A stretch of DNA of 51,181 nt, taken from NCBI GenBank assembly GCA_017883025.1, contig JADGOH010000036.1:1-51181 (forward strand). Direction: 5' to 3'. This document shows positions 1 to 7,892 of the stretch, in pieces (position 1 is the stretch's first letter; every line of letters starts with the position of its first letter). The position numbers and the translations under genes were made by a program. The notes beneath the pieces are model-generated. The model did no database searches. It was not told the origin of the DNA and worked only from the letters and a program-made list of their open reading frames with translations. This DNA is from Acidimicrobiales bacterium (lineage in GTDB: Bacteria; Actinomycetota; Acidimicrobiia; Acidimicrobiales; RAAP-2).

Positions 1-17
1 AGAGGTCACTGTGTCTG

Positions 18-90
18 CTCGGGGGGGAGGGATCGAACCTCCAACCTCCAGATTCAGAGTCTGGCGCTCTGCCGGTTGAGCTACCCCCGA
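18..90 (-). tRNA. tRNA-Gln (anticodon CUG)
   Basis: On the minus strand a complete cloverleaf can be folded: 7-bp acceptor TCGGGGG/CCCCCGA, anticodon stem CCAGA/TCTGG enclosing loop CTCTGAA (anticodon CUG, reading CAG), and T arm GGAGG-TTCGATC-CCTCC. CCA is not encoded. In actinobacteria tRNA-Gln is normally charged with Glu by a non-discriminating GluRS and then amidated, so its location in the same neighbourhood and strand as gltX is meaningful; the two are often adjacent in this phylum. Here three genes lie between them. Confidence 0.93.
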
Positions 91-233
91 ATGGGCGAAG
101 CGCCAATTTAGCCGACCTGGGCCACCCCGGGGGCGCCGACCTCCCGAGACCGGATCCAGGCACGTCCCGGGCCCGGTCCTCCCCTGACGACGCCATTCGG
201 GCCACCCCATGCCCCCTCGCTACGATCACCGTC
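91..233. other. intergenic region before the flavoenzyme gene
   Basis: This short gap separates the divergent tRNA-Gln and the flavoenzyme gene. A TACGAT hexamer at 221-226 ends 7 nt before the ATG at 234, the spacing of a leaderless start. Nothing else is recognisable. Confidence 0.5.
221..226 (+). promoter_or_regulatory. -10 element, leaderless start of 234 CDS
   Basis: TACGAT, then 7 nt, then ATG. No Shine-Dalgarno sequence fits in the gap, and no -35 is obvious. Confidence 0.55.
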
Positions 234-1373
234 ATGGACGCACACCGGGTGGTCGTCGTCGGTGGTGGCATCCTCGGCACCATGCACGCCCTCGAAGCCT
301 GTCGCCGCGGGTGGGAGGTCGTCCACCTCGAGGCCGACGCCGGGCCCCGACGGGCCTCGGTGCGCAATTTCGGCCTGGTGTGGGTCAGCGGCCGCGCCGC
401 CGGACCCGAGCTGGACCTCGCCGTCCGGGCCCGCGAGCTGTGGGAGCAGCTGGCCGCCCACTCCCCCGCGGTCGGGTTCCGGCCGGACGGGTCCCTGACG
501 ATCGCCCGCCACGCGGACGAGCTGGCCCTCATGGCCGAGGCCGCCACCCAGCCCGATGCTGCGGCCCGCGGCTTCGAGCTCCTCGACGCCGACGGGGTCC
601 GGGACGTCAACCCCTCGGTCCGCGGCGAGCAGCTCGGCGGGCTCCGGTGCTCCCGCGACGCCATTGTCGAGCCCGGACTGGTGCTGGGTGCACTGCGGGT
701 CACCCTCGAGGCGACCGGACGGTACCGATGGCTCCCCCGCCACCAGGTCGTCGACGTCGGGACGGCCGGCGGAGGCAGGCCCGTGGCGGTCGACCAGCTC
801 GGCGGGCGCCACGAGGGCTCGGCCGTCGTCCTGTGCATCGGCGACCGCCTGTCGGGACTCGGCGGGCGCATCGGTGCGGCACTGGCCGCCGCACCCCTGC
901 GCAAGTGCCGCCTGCAGATGCTGCAGACGGCCCCCGCCCACGAGCGGATCACCACGGCCCTGGCCGACGCCGACTCCATGCGGTACTACCCGGCCTTCGA
1001 CCTTCCCGGCCGTGCCGGCCTGCCCGAGCCGGCCGCCACCACGTCGGAAGCCGGCATGCAGCTCCTACTCGTCCAGCGGGCCGCCGGCGGGCTGACCATC
1101 GGCGACACCCACACCTACGACGAGCCGTTCGACTTCGCCGTCGAGGAGCGCCTCTACGATGACCTGCGCGCCCGGGCGGAGGCGGTCCTCGGATGGCCCC
1201 TGCCCCCCGTCGTGCGCCGCTGGGCCGGCGTCTACACGGGGGTCACCGACGACCGCATCTACTACCGGACCACCATCGATGACGGCGTCGTGGTGGTGAC
1301 GGGACCGGCCGGTCGGGGCATGACCCTGTCCCCCGCCATCGCCGAGGAGACCTGGGAGGAGCTGACCCGATGA
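234..1373 (+). CDS. FAD-dependent oxidoreductase, phosphonate-associated (TIGR03364-like)
   Basis: A 379-aa protein of the glycine/sarcosine-oxidase (DAO) fold. The N-terminus carries the FAD dinucleotide motif VVVVGGGILGTMHA (residues 6-19), and the C-terminus has the usual FAD-contacting GPAGRGMTLSP segment. Flavoenzymes of this type occur next to phosphonatases and have been reported to oxidise N-alkylated or plain 2-aminoethylphosphonate to phosphonoacetaldehyde. Its stop overlaps the next start as ATGA, and that neighbour is a phosphonatase-like hydrolase, which supports an aminophosphonate role. The substrate itself is inference. No signal peptide, so cytoplasmic. Start chosen at the ATG 7 nt after a TACGAT -10 hexamer. 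Confidence 0.82.
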   Translation: MDAHRVVVVGGGILGTMHALEACRRGWEVVHLEADAGPRRASVRNFGLVWVSGRAAGPELDLAVRARELWEQLAAHSPAVGFRPDGSLTIARHADELALMAEAATQPDAAARGFELLDADGVRDVNPSVRGEQLGGLRCSRDAIVEPGLVLGALRVTLEATGRYRWLPRHQVVDVGTAGGGRPVAVDQLGGRHEGSAVVLCIGDRLSGLGGRIGAALAAAPLRKCRLQMLQTAPAHERITTALADADSMRYYPAFDLPGRAGLPEPAATTSEAGMQLLLVQRAAGGLTIGDTHTYDEPFDFAVEERLYDDLRARAEAVLGWPLPPVVRRWAGVYTGVTDDRIYYRTTIDDGVVVVTGPAGRGMTLSPAIAEETWEELTR

Positions 1374-2047
1374 CCACCCCCATCCGACTGGCCGCGCTCG
1401 ACATGGCCGGCACCACCGTGGCCGACGAAGGTGCGGTGGAGGAGGCCTTCCAGGTCGCTCTCGACGCGGTCGGCCTGGTGGCCGGCGACCTGATGGACGA
1501 CCCGGGTGCCTACATCCGCCGCACCATGGGCCAGTCCAAGATCACCGTGTTCACCGAGCTGCTCGGCGGTGACCGCCATCGGGCGGAGGCAGCCAACACC
1601 GCCTTCGAGGGCGCATTCGACCAGGCCGTCGATCGCGGCGAGGTGGCGGCACTGCCCGGGGCCGCGGACACCTTCGCCGTCCTGCGCGAAGGCGGCGTGC
1701 GGCTGTGCCTCACGACGGGGTTCTCGCCCGCCACCCGTGACCGGATCATCGGGGCATTGGGGTGGGAGGGCCTGGTCGACTTGGCCCTGTCCCCCGCCGA
1801 CGCCGGACGGGGTCGGCCGTGGCCCGACATGATCCTGACCGCTGTGCTCCGGCTGCGTATCGACGACGTGGCCGAAGTGGCCGTGGCCGGCGACACCGCG
1901 AGCGACCTGATCGCCGGCTCCCGGTCGGGCGCCTCGGTCGTGGCCGGGGTGCTCACCGGGGCCCACACCGCCGAGGAGCTGGGCCAGGCGCCCCACACCC
2001 ACCTGCTGGGCTCGGTGGCCGAACTGCCCGGGATCGTCCTGGCCTGA
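1370..2047 (+). CDS. phosphonatase-like HAD hydrolase (PhnX-like)
   Basis: A 225-aa haloacid-dehalogenase hydrolase resembling phosphonoacetaldehyde hydrolase. HAD motif I is LDMAGTTVAD with the nucleophile D11, in the D-x-A-G-T form typical of phosphonatases rather than D-x-D. The cap has MGQSK (K57), aligning with the M-G-x-x-K Schiff-base lysine of PhnX. Motif II is LTTGFSP, the loop AGRGRPWPDM matches the PhnX AGRPYPWM region, and motif III/IV is AGDTASDL. Retention of the lysine argues for true C-P bond cleavage of phosphonoacetaldehyde or a close analogue. It is coupled by ATGA overlap to the upstream flavoenzyme, which could supply the aldehyde. Confidence 0.83.
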   Translation: MTTPIRLAALDMAGTTVADEGAVEEAFQVALDAVGLVAGDLMDDPGAYIRRTMGQSKITVFTELLGGDRHRAEAANTAFEGAFDQAVDRGEVAALPGAADTFAVLREGGVRLCLTTGFSPATRDRIIGALGWEGLVDLALSPADAGRGRPWPDMILTAVLRLRIDDVAEVAVAGDTASDLIAGSRSGASVVAGVLTGAHTAEELGQAPHTHLLGSVAELPGIVLA

Positions 2048-2083
2048 GGGGCCGGCCCGGTCGGTCGGTCGGTTCGGCTCGGG

Positions 2084-2692
2084 TCAGCCGAGGTGGTCAA
2101 GGTTGTCGAATCCGATGATGCGGCCCACGGCCACGCCCACCGTCTCCTTGGCGTAGTAGGGCACGGCGGCCAACCCGGTGATCGGCGAGTGCTGCGACGG
2201 CGTCGGGTACGGGGTGAGCCCCACCGACGACGCAATGGCCAGGCTGCGGGCCTCGTGGAACTTGTCGGTCACGACCAGGACGGTGGTGTCCCCGCGGGCG
2301 ATCAGGGCCGGAGCCGCCTCAGCCAGGTTGTCCCACGAGTTCCGTCCACCCGCCTGCAGGATGTCGGCGGGCGGAACGCCCACTGCAACCAGGTACTTGG
2401 CCGATGCCTGGGCCTCGGTGTAGACGTCGCCGGGCTCCTTCGAGCCGGTGACCATGATCGTCGACGAGTAGTGCTGGTGCCACAGGAGGGCCGCCTGCTC
2501 GAGGCGCGCCCGCAGGGCCGACGACGGCACCCCGTTGTACTGGGCGGCGCCCATCACGACGATGGCGCCCGCCGCCCGCGGCTCGTAGCGCTGGCCGGTC
2601 TTCCACACCTGGTATGCGGTCACGCCGAGGTAGACGGCCACCGCCACCAGGAGGTACTTCACCAACCGGAGCAGGATGCGGAGGAGACGCAC
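2084..2692 (-). CDS. YdcF/SanA-like DUF218 membrane-anchored protein
   Basis: A 202-aa protein with one N-terminal membrane segment (about residues 7-27, LLRLVKYLLVAVAVYLGVTA) followed by a DUF218 Rossmann-like domain. Recognisable family signatures are AIVVMGAAQYNG, PSSALRARLEQAALLW, VTGS and VVTDKFHEARS. DUF218 proteins are linked to envelope biogenesis, but their biochemistry is mostly unknown. It lies 67 bp downstream of gltX on the same strand and may be read from the gltX transcript. It is convergent with the phosphonatase-like gene, with 36 bp between their stops. Confidence 0.82.
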   Translation of the reverse strand: MRLLRILLRLVKYLLVAVAVYLGVTAYQVWKTGQRYEPRAAGAIVVMGAAQYNGVPSSALRARLEQAALLWHQHYSSTIMVTGSKEPGDVYTEAQASAKYLVAVGVPPADILQAGGRNSWDNLAEAAPALIARGDTTVLVVTDKFHEARSLAIASSVGLTPYPTPSQHSPITGLAAVPYYAKETVGVAVGRIIGFDNLDHLG

Positions 2693-2759
2693 GGCGAGCA
2701 GCGCGAGGCCCGGGTGGACCGGGATCAGCGCGACGACCGGCGGGCGACCACCGGGCAGG

Positions 2760-4253
2760 TCACGGTGTCGGGGTCCGACCGCCGGCGACCAGTTCGGCGG
2801 CCGACCGCAGCCGGGCCAGCGTGCGGTCGGGACCGAGCGCCTCGAGGGCCTCGAAGAGCGGCGGGCCCACCCGGCGACCGGTCACGGCCACCCGGATCGG
2901 GGCCTGGGCCTTGCCGAGCTTGCGGTCGACAGACTCGGCAACCGCCAGGGTGGCGGCGTGGAGGGCGGCGGCCGTCCAGTCGTCGCCCAGGGCCATATAG
3001 GAGTCGATGGCGGCGGACAGGATGGTCGAAGCGCCGTCGTCCCCCGCCATCGCCTTGGCCCAGGCGTCCGGGTCGAACTCGGGAGTGTCGAGGAAGAGGA
3101 AGTCGACCATTGCCGGTACCTCGGCGAGCACCGCCACCCGCTCCTGGACCACGGGTGCCATGGCGCCGAAGGCCGCCTCGTCGAACGAGGCCTCGGGCCA
3201 CGGGGCGGCACTCCCGGTCAGCCACGGGCGGCAGGCTTCGACGAACGCGTCCGTCGGGAGGGCCCGGATGTACTCGCCGTTCATGTGTGTGAGCTTGGCG
3301 ACGTCGAAGAAGGCCGGCGAGTGGTTGACGTCGGCGAGCCGGAACCACTCGACCATCTGGTCGCGGGTGAACACCTCGTCCTCGTCGTTCGGCGGGCTCC
3401 ACCCCAGTAGGCCCAGGTAGTTCACGAAGGCCTCGGGCAGGTAGCCCTGGTCCCGGTAGGACTCGACGGCGACCGGGTCCTTGCGCTTCGACAGCTTCTT
3501 GCGCGCCTCGTTCACCAGCATCGGCAGATGTGCGAAGACGGGCAGTGGCGGGGTCGGGGCCCCGGGGTCGCCGACGGAGCCGTCCGTCGTCCAGCCGAGG
3601 GCGGCCAGGGCATCCCACATCAGGATGCACCTCGGCGTGGTGGGGAGCAGGTCCTCCCCCCGGATCACGTGGGTGATGGCCATGTCGATGTCGTCGACCA
3701 CATTGGCCAGCACGAACAGCGGGGCGCCGTTGCCCTTGACGGCCACGAAGTCGTCCATGGCCGCGCAGGGGAACTCGACGTCGCCCCGGATGACGTCGGG
3801 AACGACGGTGGTCCCCTCGTCGGGCGTGGAGAAGCGCAGGGCCCGTCCCTCGCCCCTGGGCAGGCCGAGTCCACGGCAGTGGCCGTCGTAGCCGGGGGTG
3901 AGGATGCCGGCCGCCTTGTTGCGCGCCGTCACCTCGTCGTGGGTGCACCCGCAGGCGTACAGGCGGCCGGCCGCCCACAGGGCGTCGATGGCCTCGTGAT
4001 AGCGCTCGGCGCGCAATGACTGGCGGTAGGGACCCTCGTCGGCGTCCATGCCCAGCCAGTGCAGTGCGGACAGGATCCCGTCGACCCACTCCTCGCGGTT
4101 GCGCTCGGCGTCGGTGTCCTCGATGCGCAGGACGTAGGTGCCGCCGGACTGGCGGGCCACGAGCCAGTTGAAGAGCGCGGTGCGTGCGCTCCCCACGTGG
4201 AAGTAGCCCGTCGGAGACGGGGCGAAGCGGACCCTCGGGGCGTCGGGCGCCAC
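2760..4253 (-). CDS. gltX: glutamyl-tRNA synthetase
   Basis: A 497-aa class I aminoacyl-tRNA synthetase. It has the HIGH-type motif [14 protein letters not shown] (HVGS at residues 19-22) and the KMSKS-type KKLSKRKDP (253-257). Zinc-type cysteines are present in CGC (101-103) and GHC (126). In actinobacteria without GlnRS this enzyme normally charges both tRNA-Glu and tRNA-Gln, so it is probably non-discriminating; that is inference. The GTG start follows an AAGG element overlapping the end of the ferredoxin gene, only 7 bp upstream, so the two are probably co-transcribed. A Pro/Gly-rich insertion around residues 226-238 precedes the KMSKS region. Housekeeping function, cytoplasmic. Confidence 0.96.
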   Translation of the reverse strand: MAPDAPRVRFAPSPTGYFHVGSARTALFNWLVARQSGGTYVLRIEDTDAERNREEWVDGILSALHWLGMDADEGPYRQSLRAERYHEAIDALWAAGRLYACGCTHDEVTARNKAAGILTPGYDGHCRGLGLPRGEGRALRFSTPDEGTTVVPDVIRGDVEFPCAAMDDFVAVKGNGAPLFVLANVVDDIDMAITHVIRGEDLLPTTPRCILMWDALAALGWTTDGSVGDPGAPTPPLPVFAHLPMLVNEARKKLSKRKDPVAVESYRDQGYLPEAFVNYLGLLGWSPPNDEDEVFTRDQMVEWFRLADVNHSPAFFDVAKLTHMNGEYIRALPTDAFVEACRPWLTGSAAPWPEASFDEAAFGAMAPVVQERVAVLAEVPAMVDFLFLDTPEFDPDAWAKAMAGDDGASTILSAAIDSYMALGDDWTAAALHAATLAVAESVDRKLGKAQAPIRVAVTGRRVGPPLFEALEALGPDRTLARLRSAAELVAGGRTPTP

Positions 4254-4260
4254 GCCCGCC

Positions 4261-4458
4261 TTACTCGTCCTCGACGATGGTGATGGCGCCGGTCGGGCAG
4301 CCGTTGGCGGCCTGGCGCACCGACTCGCGCAGTTCCTCGCCCGGGTGCTCGTTCAGGACGTAGAGGAATCCATCGTCACGCACCTCGAAGACCTCGGGCG
4401 CGATGCCCATGCACACGGCGTTGCTGGCGCACTCGTCGTAGTCCACAACAATTTTCAC
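4261..4458 (-). CDS. small [3Fe-4S]-type ferredoxin
   Basis: A 65-aa acidic ferredoxin. The cluster ligands visible are C10 and C16 (C-x5-C in [11 protein letters not shown]) and C54 (NGCPTGAI). Having three cysteines rather than four indicates a [3Fe-4S] cluster as in the ferredoxins that feed actinobacterial cytochromes P450. No P450 or ferredoxin reductase is present in the window, so the partner is unknown. The GTG start was chosen because GGAGG lies 6 nt upstream; the ORF track extends it wrongly to 4725. It sits 7 bp before gltX and probably shares its mRNA. Confidence 0.88.
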   Translation of the reverse strand: MKIVVDYDECASNAVCMGIAPEVFEVRDDGFLYVLNEHPGEELRESVRQAANGCPTGAITIVEDE

Positions 4459-4547
4459 GGCGATCCTCCGGGGTTCGGTGACGACGACCCACTGTACCGG
4501 CCCCCGGGCCGCCTGCCGGGACAGCGTTCGGCTGCTAGAACTCCGGC

Positions 4548-5801
4548 ATGAGGACCACTTCGACCCCGTCGTCGGCCCACCGCACCCGGCGCCGTCCCGC
4601 CCTGGTCGCCGGCCTGCTCGGCGCCGTGGCGCTGTTGGCCGCGTCCTGCTCGTCCGGCTCGTCGACGGCCACCAGCACGACCCCGTCGGCACCGTCGACG
4701 ACGGGAGCGGCAACGAAGGCGGCACTTCCCCCGGTCCGGCACGTCTTCGTCATCGTGCTGGAGAACGAGGGCTACGCGGCCACGTTCGGGAGTCCGGAGG
4801 CCGACCCCTACCTTGCCACCACCCTGGTGAAGCAAGGAGCGAAGCTCACCAATTACTACGGCATCGGCCACTTCTCGAACGACAACTACATCGCACTGAT
4901 CTCGGGCCAGGCCCCGAACCCGGCCAACCAGTCGGACTGCCAGGTGTTCGCCGACTTCCCGACCGGCGCCACGACGGCGCCCAACGGTCAGATCAACGGG
5001 TCGGGATGCGTGTTCCCGGCGTCGGTGCCGACCGTCGCCGACCAGCTCGACGCCGCCCACCTGACGTGGAAGGGGTACATGCAGGACATGGGGAACGACC
5101 CGTCCCGCGAGTCGGCCACCTGCGGCCATCCGGCGGTGGGCGCGGTCGACCGGACCCAACGGGCGGTCCCCGGCGACGGCTACGCCACCAGGCACGACCC
5201 GTTCGTCTACTTCCACACGGTCATCGACGACTCGGCCCTGTGCAGCTCCCGGGTGGTGCCGCTCGGGTCGACGACTGGAGCGCTGCCGGCCTCGGCTCCG
5301 ACGGCAGCCACCGGGCTCGCCACCGACCTGGCATCGATCGCCACGACGCCAAACCTCAGCTTCATCACCCCGGACCTGTGCAGCGACGGCCACGACGCCC
5401 CGTGCGTGAGTCGGACCGGTGCGGCCACAGCCGGCGCCAACATCGACGCGTTCCTGTCGACGTGGGTGCCTCGGATCACACGGTCACCGGCATTCACCAA
5501 GGACGGACTGCTGATCGTGACGTTCGACGAGGCGGACGTGAGCGGACCGGGGGCCGACGCCAGCGCCTGTTGCAACGAGCAGCCGGGGCCCGCCTCGGCC
5601 CAGGCCGGCCTCACGGGCCCGGGCGGCGGCCGCACCGGCACGGTCCTCCTGTCGCCCTTCATCACGGGCGGGACGGTGAGCACTGTCCCCTACAACCACT
5701 ACTCCACGCTGGCCACCGTCGAGTCGCTCTTCGGACTGTCGAAGCTCGGCCAGGCCGCGACCACCAGCGCGACGTACGGCACGGACGTGTTCCATCCCTG
5801 A
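4548..5801 (+). CDS. secreted lipoprotein phosphoesterase (acid phosphatase/phospholipase C superfamily)
   Basis: A 417-aa protein with an Arg-rich N-terminus, a hydrophobic stretch and a lipobox-like ALLAASC giving a predicted lipidated C34. A Ser/Thr-rich linker then leads into a phosphoesterase domain of the PF04185 type: HVFVIVLENEGY at about residue 66, FSNDNYIALISGQAPN, NLSFITPDLCSDGHD and LLIVTFDEADVSG are the metal-site motifs of this alkaline-phosphatase-like family. It probably acts on phosphate esters outside the membrane; the substrate is unknown. A TAGAAC hexamer sits 6 nt before the ATG, resembling the leaderless promoters elsewhere in the window but ending in C instead of T. 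Confidence 0.83.
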   Translation: MRTTSTPSSAHRTRRRPALVAGLLGAVALLAASCSSGSSTATSTTPSAPSTTGAATKAALPPVRHVFVIVLENEGYAATFGSPEADPYLATTLVKQGAKLTNYYGIGHFSNDNYIALISGQAPNPANQSDCQVFADFPTGATTAPNGQINGSGCVFPASVPTVADQLDAAHLTWKGYMQDMGNDPSRESATCGHPAVGAVDRTQRAVPGDGYATRHDPFVYFHTVIDDSALCSSRVVPLGSTTGALPASAPTAATGLATDLASIATTPNLSFITPDLCSDGHDAPCVSRTGAATAGANIDAFLSTWVPRITRSPAFTKDGLLIVTFDEADVSGPGADASACCNEQPGPASAQAGLTGPGGGRTGTVLLSPFITGGTVSTVPYNHYSTLATVESLFGLSKLGQAATTSATYGTDVFHP

Positions 5802-5823
5802 GCCACAGGCGACCCGGGCGTCA

Positions 5824-5846
5824 CCGGTCCGGCCGCTCGGGACCGG
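5824..5846. terminator. possible bidirectional terminator hairpin
   Basis: CCGGTCC (5824-5830) and GGACCGG (5840-5846) form a 7-bp stem with a 9-nt loop between two convergent genes. There is no T tract. Confidence 0.35.
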
Positions 5847-5855
5847 CGGATCGGA

Positions 5856-6317
5856 TCAGAAGGACGCGACCGTCCGGTGTAGGAGCTTGATCACGCCCGT
5901 CGCCGTATTGACGCAGATGTCGTACGTCACCAGGTCGCCCACCGTCACGTGTCCCGAGGTGTCGGCGGTGACCGAGCCGGTGAAGTCGTACCCGACGTGC
6001 CCGGTCGCGCACGCGCCCTGCCCGGCAGACGTGGCCACGCCGGCATAGGTGGTGGTGGCCGTGGACTTCCCCCACGTCAGCGTGCCGCCAGACAGGAGGT
6101 TGGTGGCGGCGAAGTGGGCCTTCGTCGGCAACCCGCACGAGGTGACGTACACGGTCGAGTAGAAGTAGCCCCAGAACTTGTGGCAGACCAGCGGGCTCGT
6201 GGTCGCCGACGCCACCGCGGACGCCGCCACCGTGGTGACACCGGCTGCCGCCGCTCCCAAGGTGCCCACTCCCAGCGTGAACGCCAGGACGCCCTTCATC
6301 AATGATCCGTGGAACAT
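5856..6317 (-). CDS. secreted hypothetical protein
   Basis: A 153-aa protein I do not recognise. From MFHGSLMKG it has a positively charged start, a hydrophobic alanine-rich stretch (about residues 8-35) and a likely signal-peptidase site after ASAVASA. The mature part has four cysteines (CHKF, TSCG, GACATG, YDICV) that could form two disulfides, and is rich in Gly/Thr with beta-strand-like alternation. I chose the MFHGS start because a GGTGGTGGGGG purine run precedes it; MKGV six codons later is the alternative. It is convergent with the phosphoesterase gene. Function unknown. Confidence 0.65.
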   Translation of the reverse strand: MFHGSLMKGVLAFTLGVGTLGAAAAGVTTVAASAVASATTSPLVCHKFWGYFYSTVYVTSCGLPTKAHFAATNLLSGGTLTWGKSTATTTYAGVATSAGQGACATGHVGYDFTGSVTADTSGHVTVGDLVTYDICVNTATGVIKLLHRTVASF

Positions 6318-6465
6318 GCCCCCACCACCCCTCGGGACCGGTGGCCGCAGATCGGCCGCTGTGCCCGACCCCCATGTCACCATGCCGGGATCGGTGATGC
6401 AACCTCCGCAGGCCCCGTGACGGCTCCGCGGGCACCGGAACCCGGGTCACACCCGGTGCGGACCG

Positions 6466-7404
6466 TCACCGACCGTCCGGTTGGCGGTCCCCTTCGCTCC
6501 GGTGGACCATCCGGGACAGCAGTCGGGATGTCATCCCCGGGTCGCGGCGACGCATTCCCACCTGACTGGCGGCAAGGCTGACCGCCAGTACCGAGGCCGC
6601 GAACGATGTCGCCAACGGCTCATGGGCGGCCGACTCGGCGAGCGACCGGAGCATGGCGTCCCGCCCCGACTCCTGCTCGCCGATCACGGCGCGGTGGTAG
6701 GCACGGCAGGCCGCCGTCATCGACGCGCCGTGCTTGTCGAGGAACACCTCCCGACCGCCTCGGCTCCCTGAGCCCACCTTGGTGACCCTGTCCCCTCCGT
6801 GCTGATGGTACGAGTACAGGATGTGCGGCACCACCTCGACGGGACGTTCGAAGGCGCAACGGAGCCACAGGTCCCAGTCCTCGCACGGCGGCAGCGTCGG
6901 ATCGAACGCGATCGGGTCGGCGAACGCACCCCGCCGGATGATCCCGAAGGGCAGGGCGACGAAGTTGAACCAGAGCAGCTCCGCGGACCCGAAGTGAGTC
7001 GGGCCCCGGTAGTCGACCTCACGCCCGCTCTGCTCGTGCACGACACGGTGCCAGCTGCTGGCCACGCCGAGCCCCGGGTCCGCCTCGAGCGCGCCCAGCA
7101 GGATCGACGCGGCGCCGGGCAGCCACGCGTCGTCGTCGTCGCAGAACCCCAGGAAGTCGCCCTTCGTGGCGGCAATGCCCCGGTTGCGGGCGCCGCCCGG
7201 GCCGAGCGATACGTCATTGCGGATGACGACGACACGGGGGTCGGCGGCCAGGCGGTCAGTCATGTCCGGCGTGTCGTCCGTCGAGGCGTCGTCGACGATG
7301 ACCAGCTCGAGCCCGGTCACCTGCTGGTCGAGCACCGAGCGTGCCGCACGGTGCAGTTGGTCGGGCCGGTTGTGTGTCGGCATGACGACGCTCAGGAGGG
7401 ACAT
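6466..7404 (-). CDS. family 2 glycosyltransferase
   Basis: A 312-aa GT-A fold glycosyltransferase. Characteristic motifs are LSVVMPTHNRPDQL at the N-terminus, LVIVDDASTDDTPD (nucleotide binding) and FLGFCDDDDAWLPGA (metal-binding DxD). A PCEDWDLWLR segment follows, matching the acceptor-side ED motif of the family. It would transfer a sugar from a nucleotide-sugar donor to an unknown acceptor, in the cytoplasm or at the inner membrane face. No membrane segment is evident. The start at 7404 is set by AGGAA a few bases upstream; the ORF track adds 42 residues in front. No other polysaccharide genes are adjacent. Confidence 0.86.
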   Translation of the reverse strand: MSLLSVVMPTHNRPDQLHRAARSVLDQQVTGLELVIVDDASTDDTPDMTDRLAADPRVVVIRNDVSLGPGGARNRGIAATKGDFLGFCDDDDAWLPGAASILLGALEADPGLGVASSWHRVVHEQSGREVDYRGPTHFGSAELLWFNFVALPFGIIRRGAFADPIAFDPTLPPCEDWDLWLRCAFERPVEVVPHILYSYHQHGGDRVTKVGSGSRGGREVFLDKHGASMTAACRAYHRAVIGEQESGRDAMLRSLAESAAHEPLATSFAASVLAVSLAASQVGMRRRDPGMTSRLLSRMVHRSEGDRQPDGR

Positions 7405-7621
7405 CTGCTTCCTGTTCCGTGAGTAGGTGAAGGTGCGGGCGGCGATCAGGCGCCGGCCTGGCGATCCGTGGGGATCGTCGGTTCCCTGGTGGCCGCGCCG
7501 ACCGGTCGACGATACCAAAGGCCCCGACACCCGCCCGCGCCGGGGTCGGCGGTGGGGAGGATGTCGAAGGGGCGGGCCTGGGGTTTCCGGGCCGTACCCT
7601 TCTGTCGTCGGTCGTCTCCCG

Positions 7622-7627
7622 TAGCCT
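7622..7627 (+). promoter_or_regulatory. -10 element, leaderless start of 7635 CDS
   Basis: TAGCCT followed by 7 nt and then ATG; no Shine-Dalgarno sequence. Confidence 0.5.
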
Positions 7628-7634
7628 GGGGCTC

Positions 7635-7889
7635 ATGTGCCGAAACATCACCGTGCTGCGGGGGCTCGAGCCGCCCGCCACGACTGCGGAGATCGAGGCC
7701 GCCGCCCGCCAGTACGTGCGCAAGGTCGGCGGCGTCCAGGCCCCCTCCGCCGCTACCGTCGATGCGTTCGACCGGGCGGTGCAGGCGGTGACCGAGGCGA
7801 CCGCCGGACTCCTCGCCGAGCTGCCGCCCCGGAGGGCGGCGCCCCGGACGGAGCCGCCCCTACGCCGTCTGGCACGCCCGACCGCCTGA
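7635..7889 (+). CDS. DUF2277 family protein
   Basis: An 84-aa protein beginning MCRNITVLRGLEPPATTAEI, the signature opening of DUF2277, continuing with RQYVRKVGG and AFDRAVQAVTEAT. The domain occupies residues 1-63, and the remaining 20 residues are a Pro/Arg-rich tail. The family is widespread in actinobacteria and has no known function. Its stop is only 3 bp from the stop of the convergent ABC-F gene. Confidence 0.85.
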   Translation: MCRNITVLRGLEPPATTAEIEAAARQYVRKVGGVQAPSAATVDAFDRAVQAVTEATAGLLAELPPRRAAPRTEPPLRRLARPTA

Positions 7890-7892
7890 CCG

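Noticed and set aside
4536-4549. TAGAAC near the phosphoesterase start as a third KstR-like half-site
   Set aside because: The second half (CCGGCAT) does not fit GTTnnA; better explained as an imperfect -10 element.
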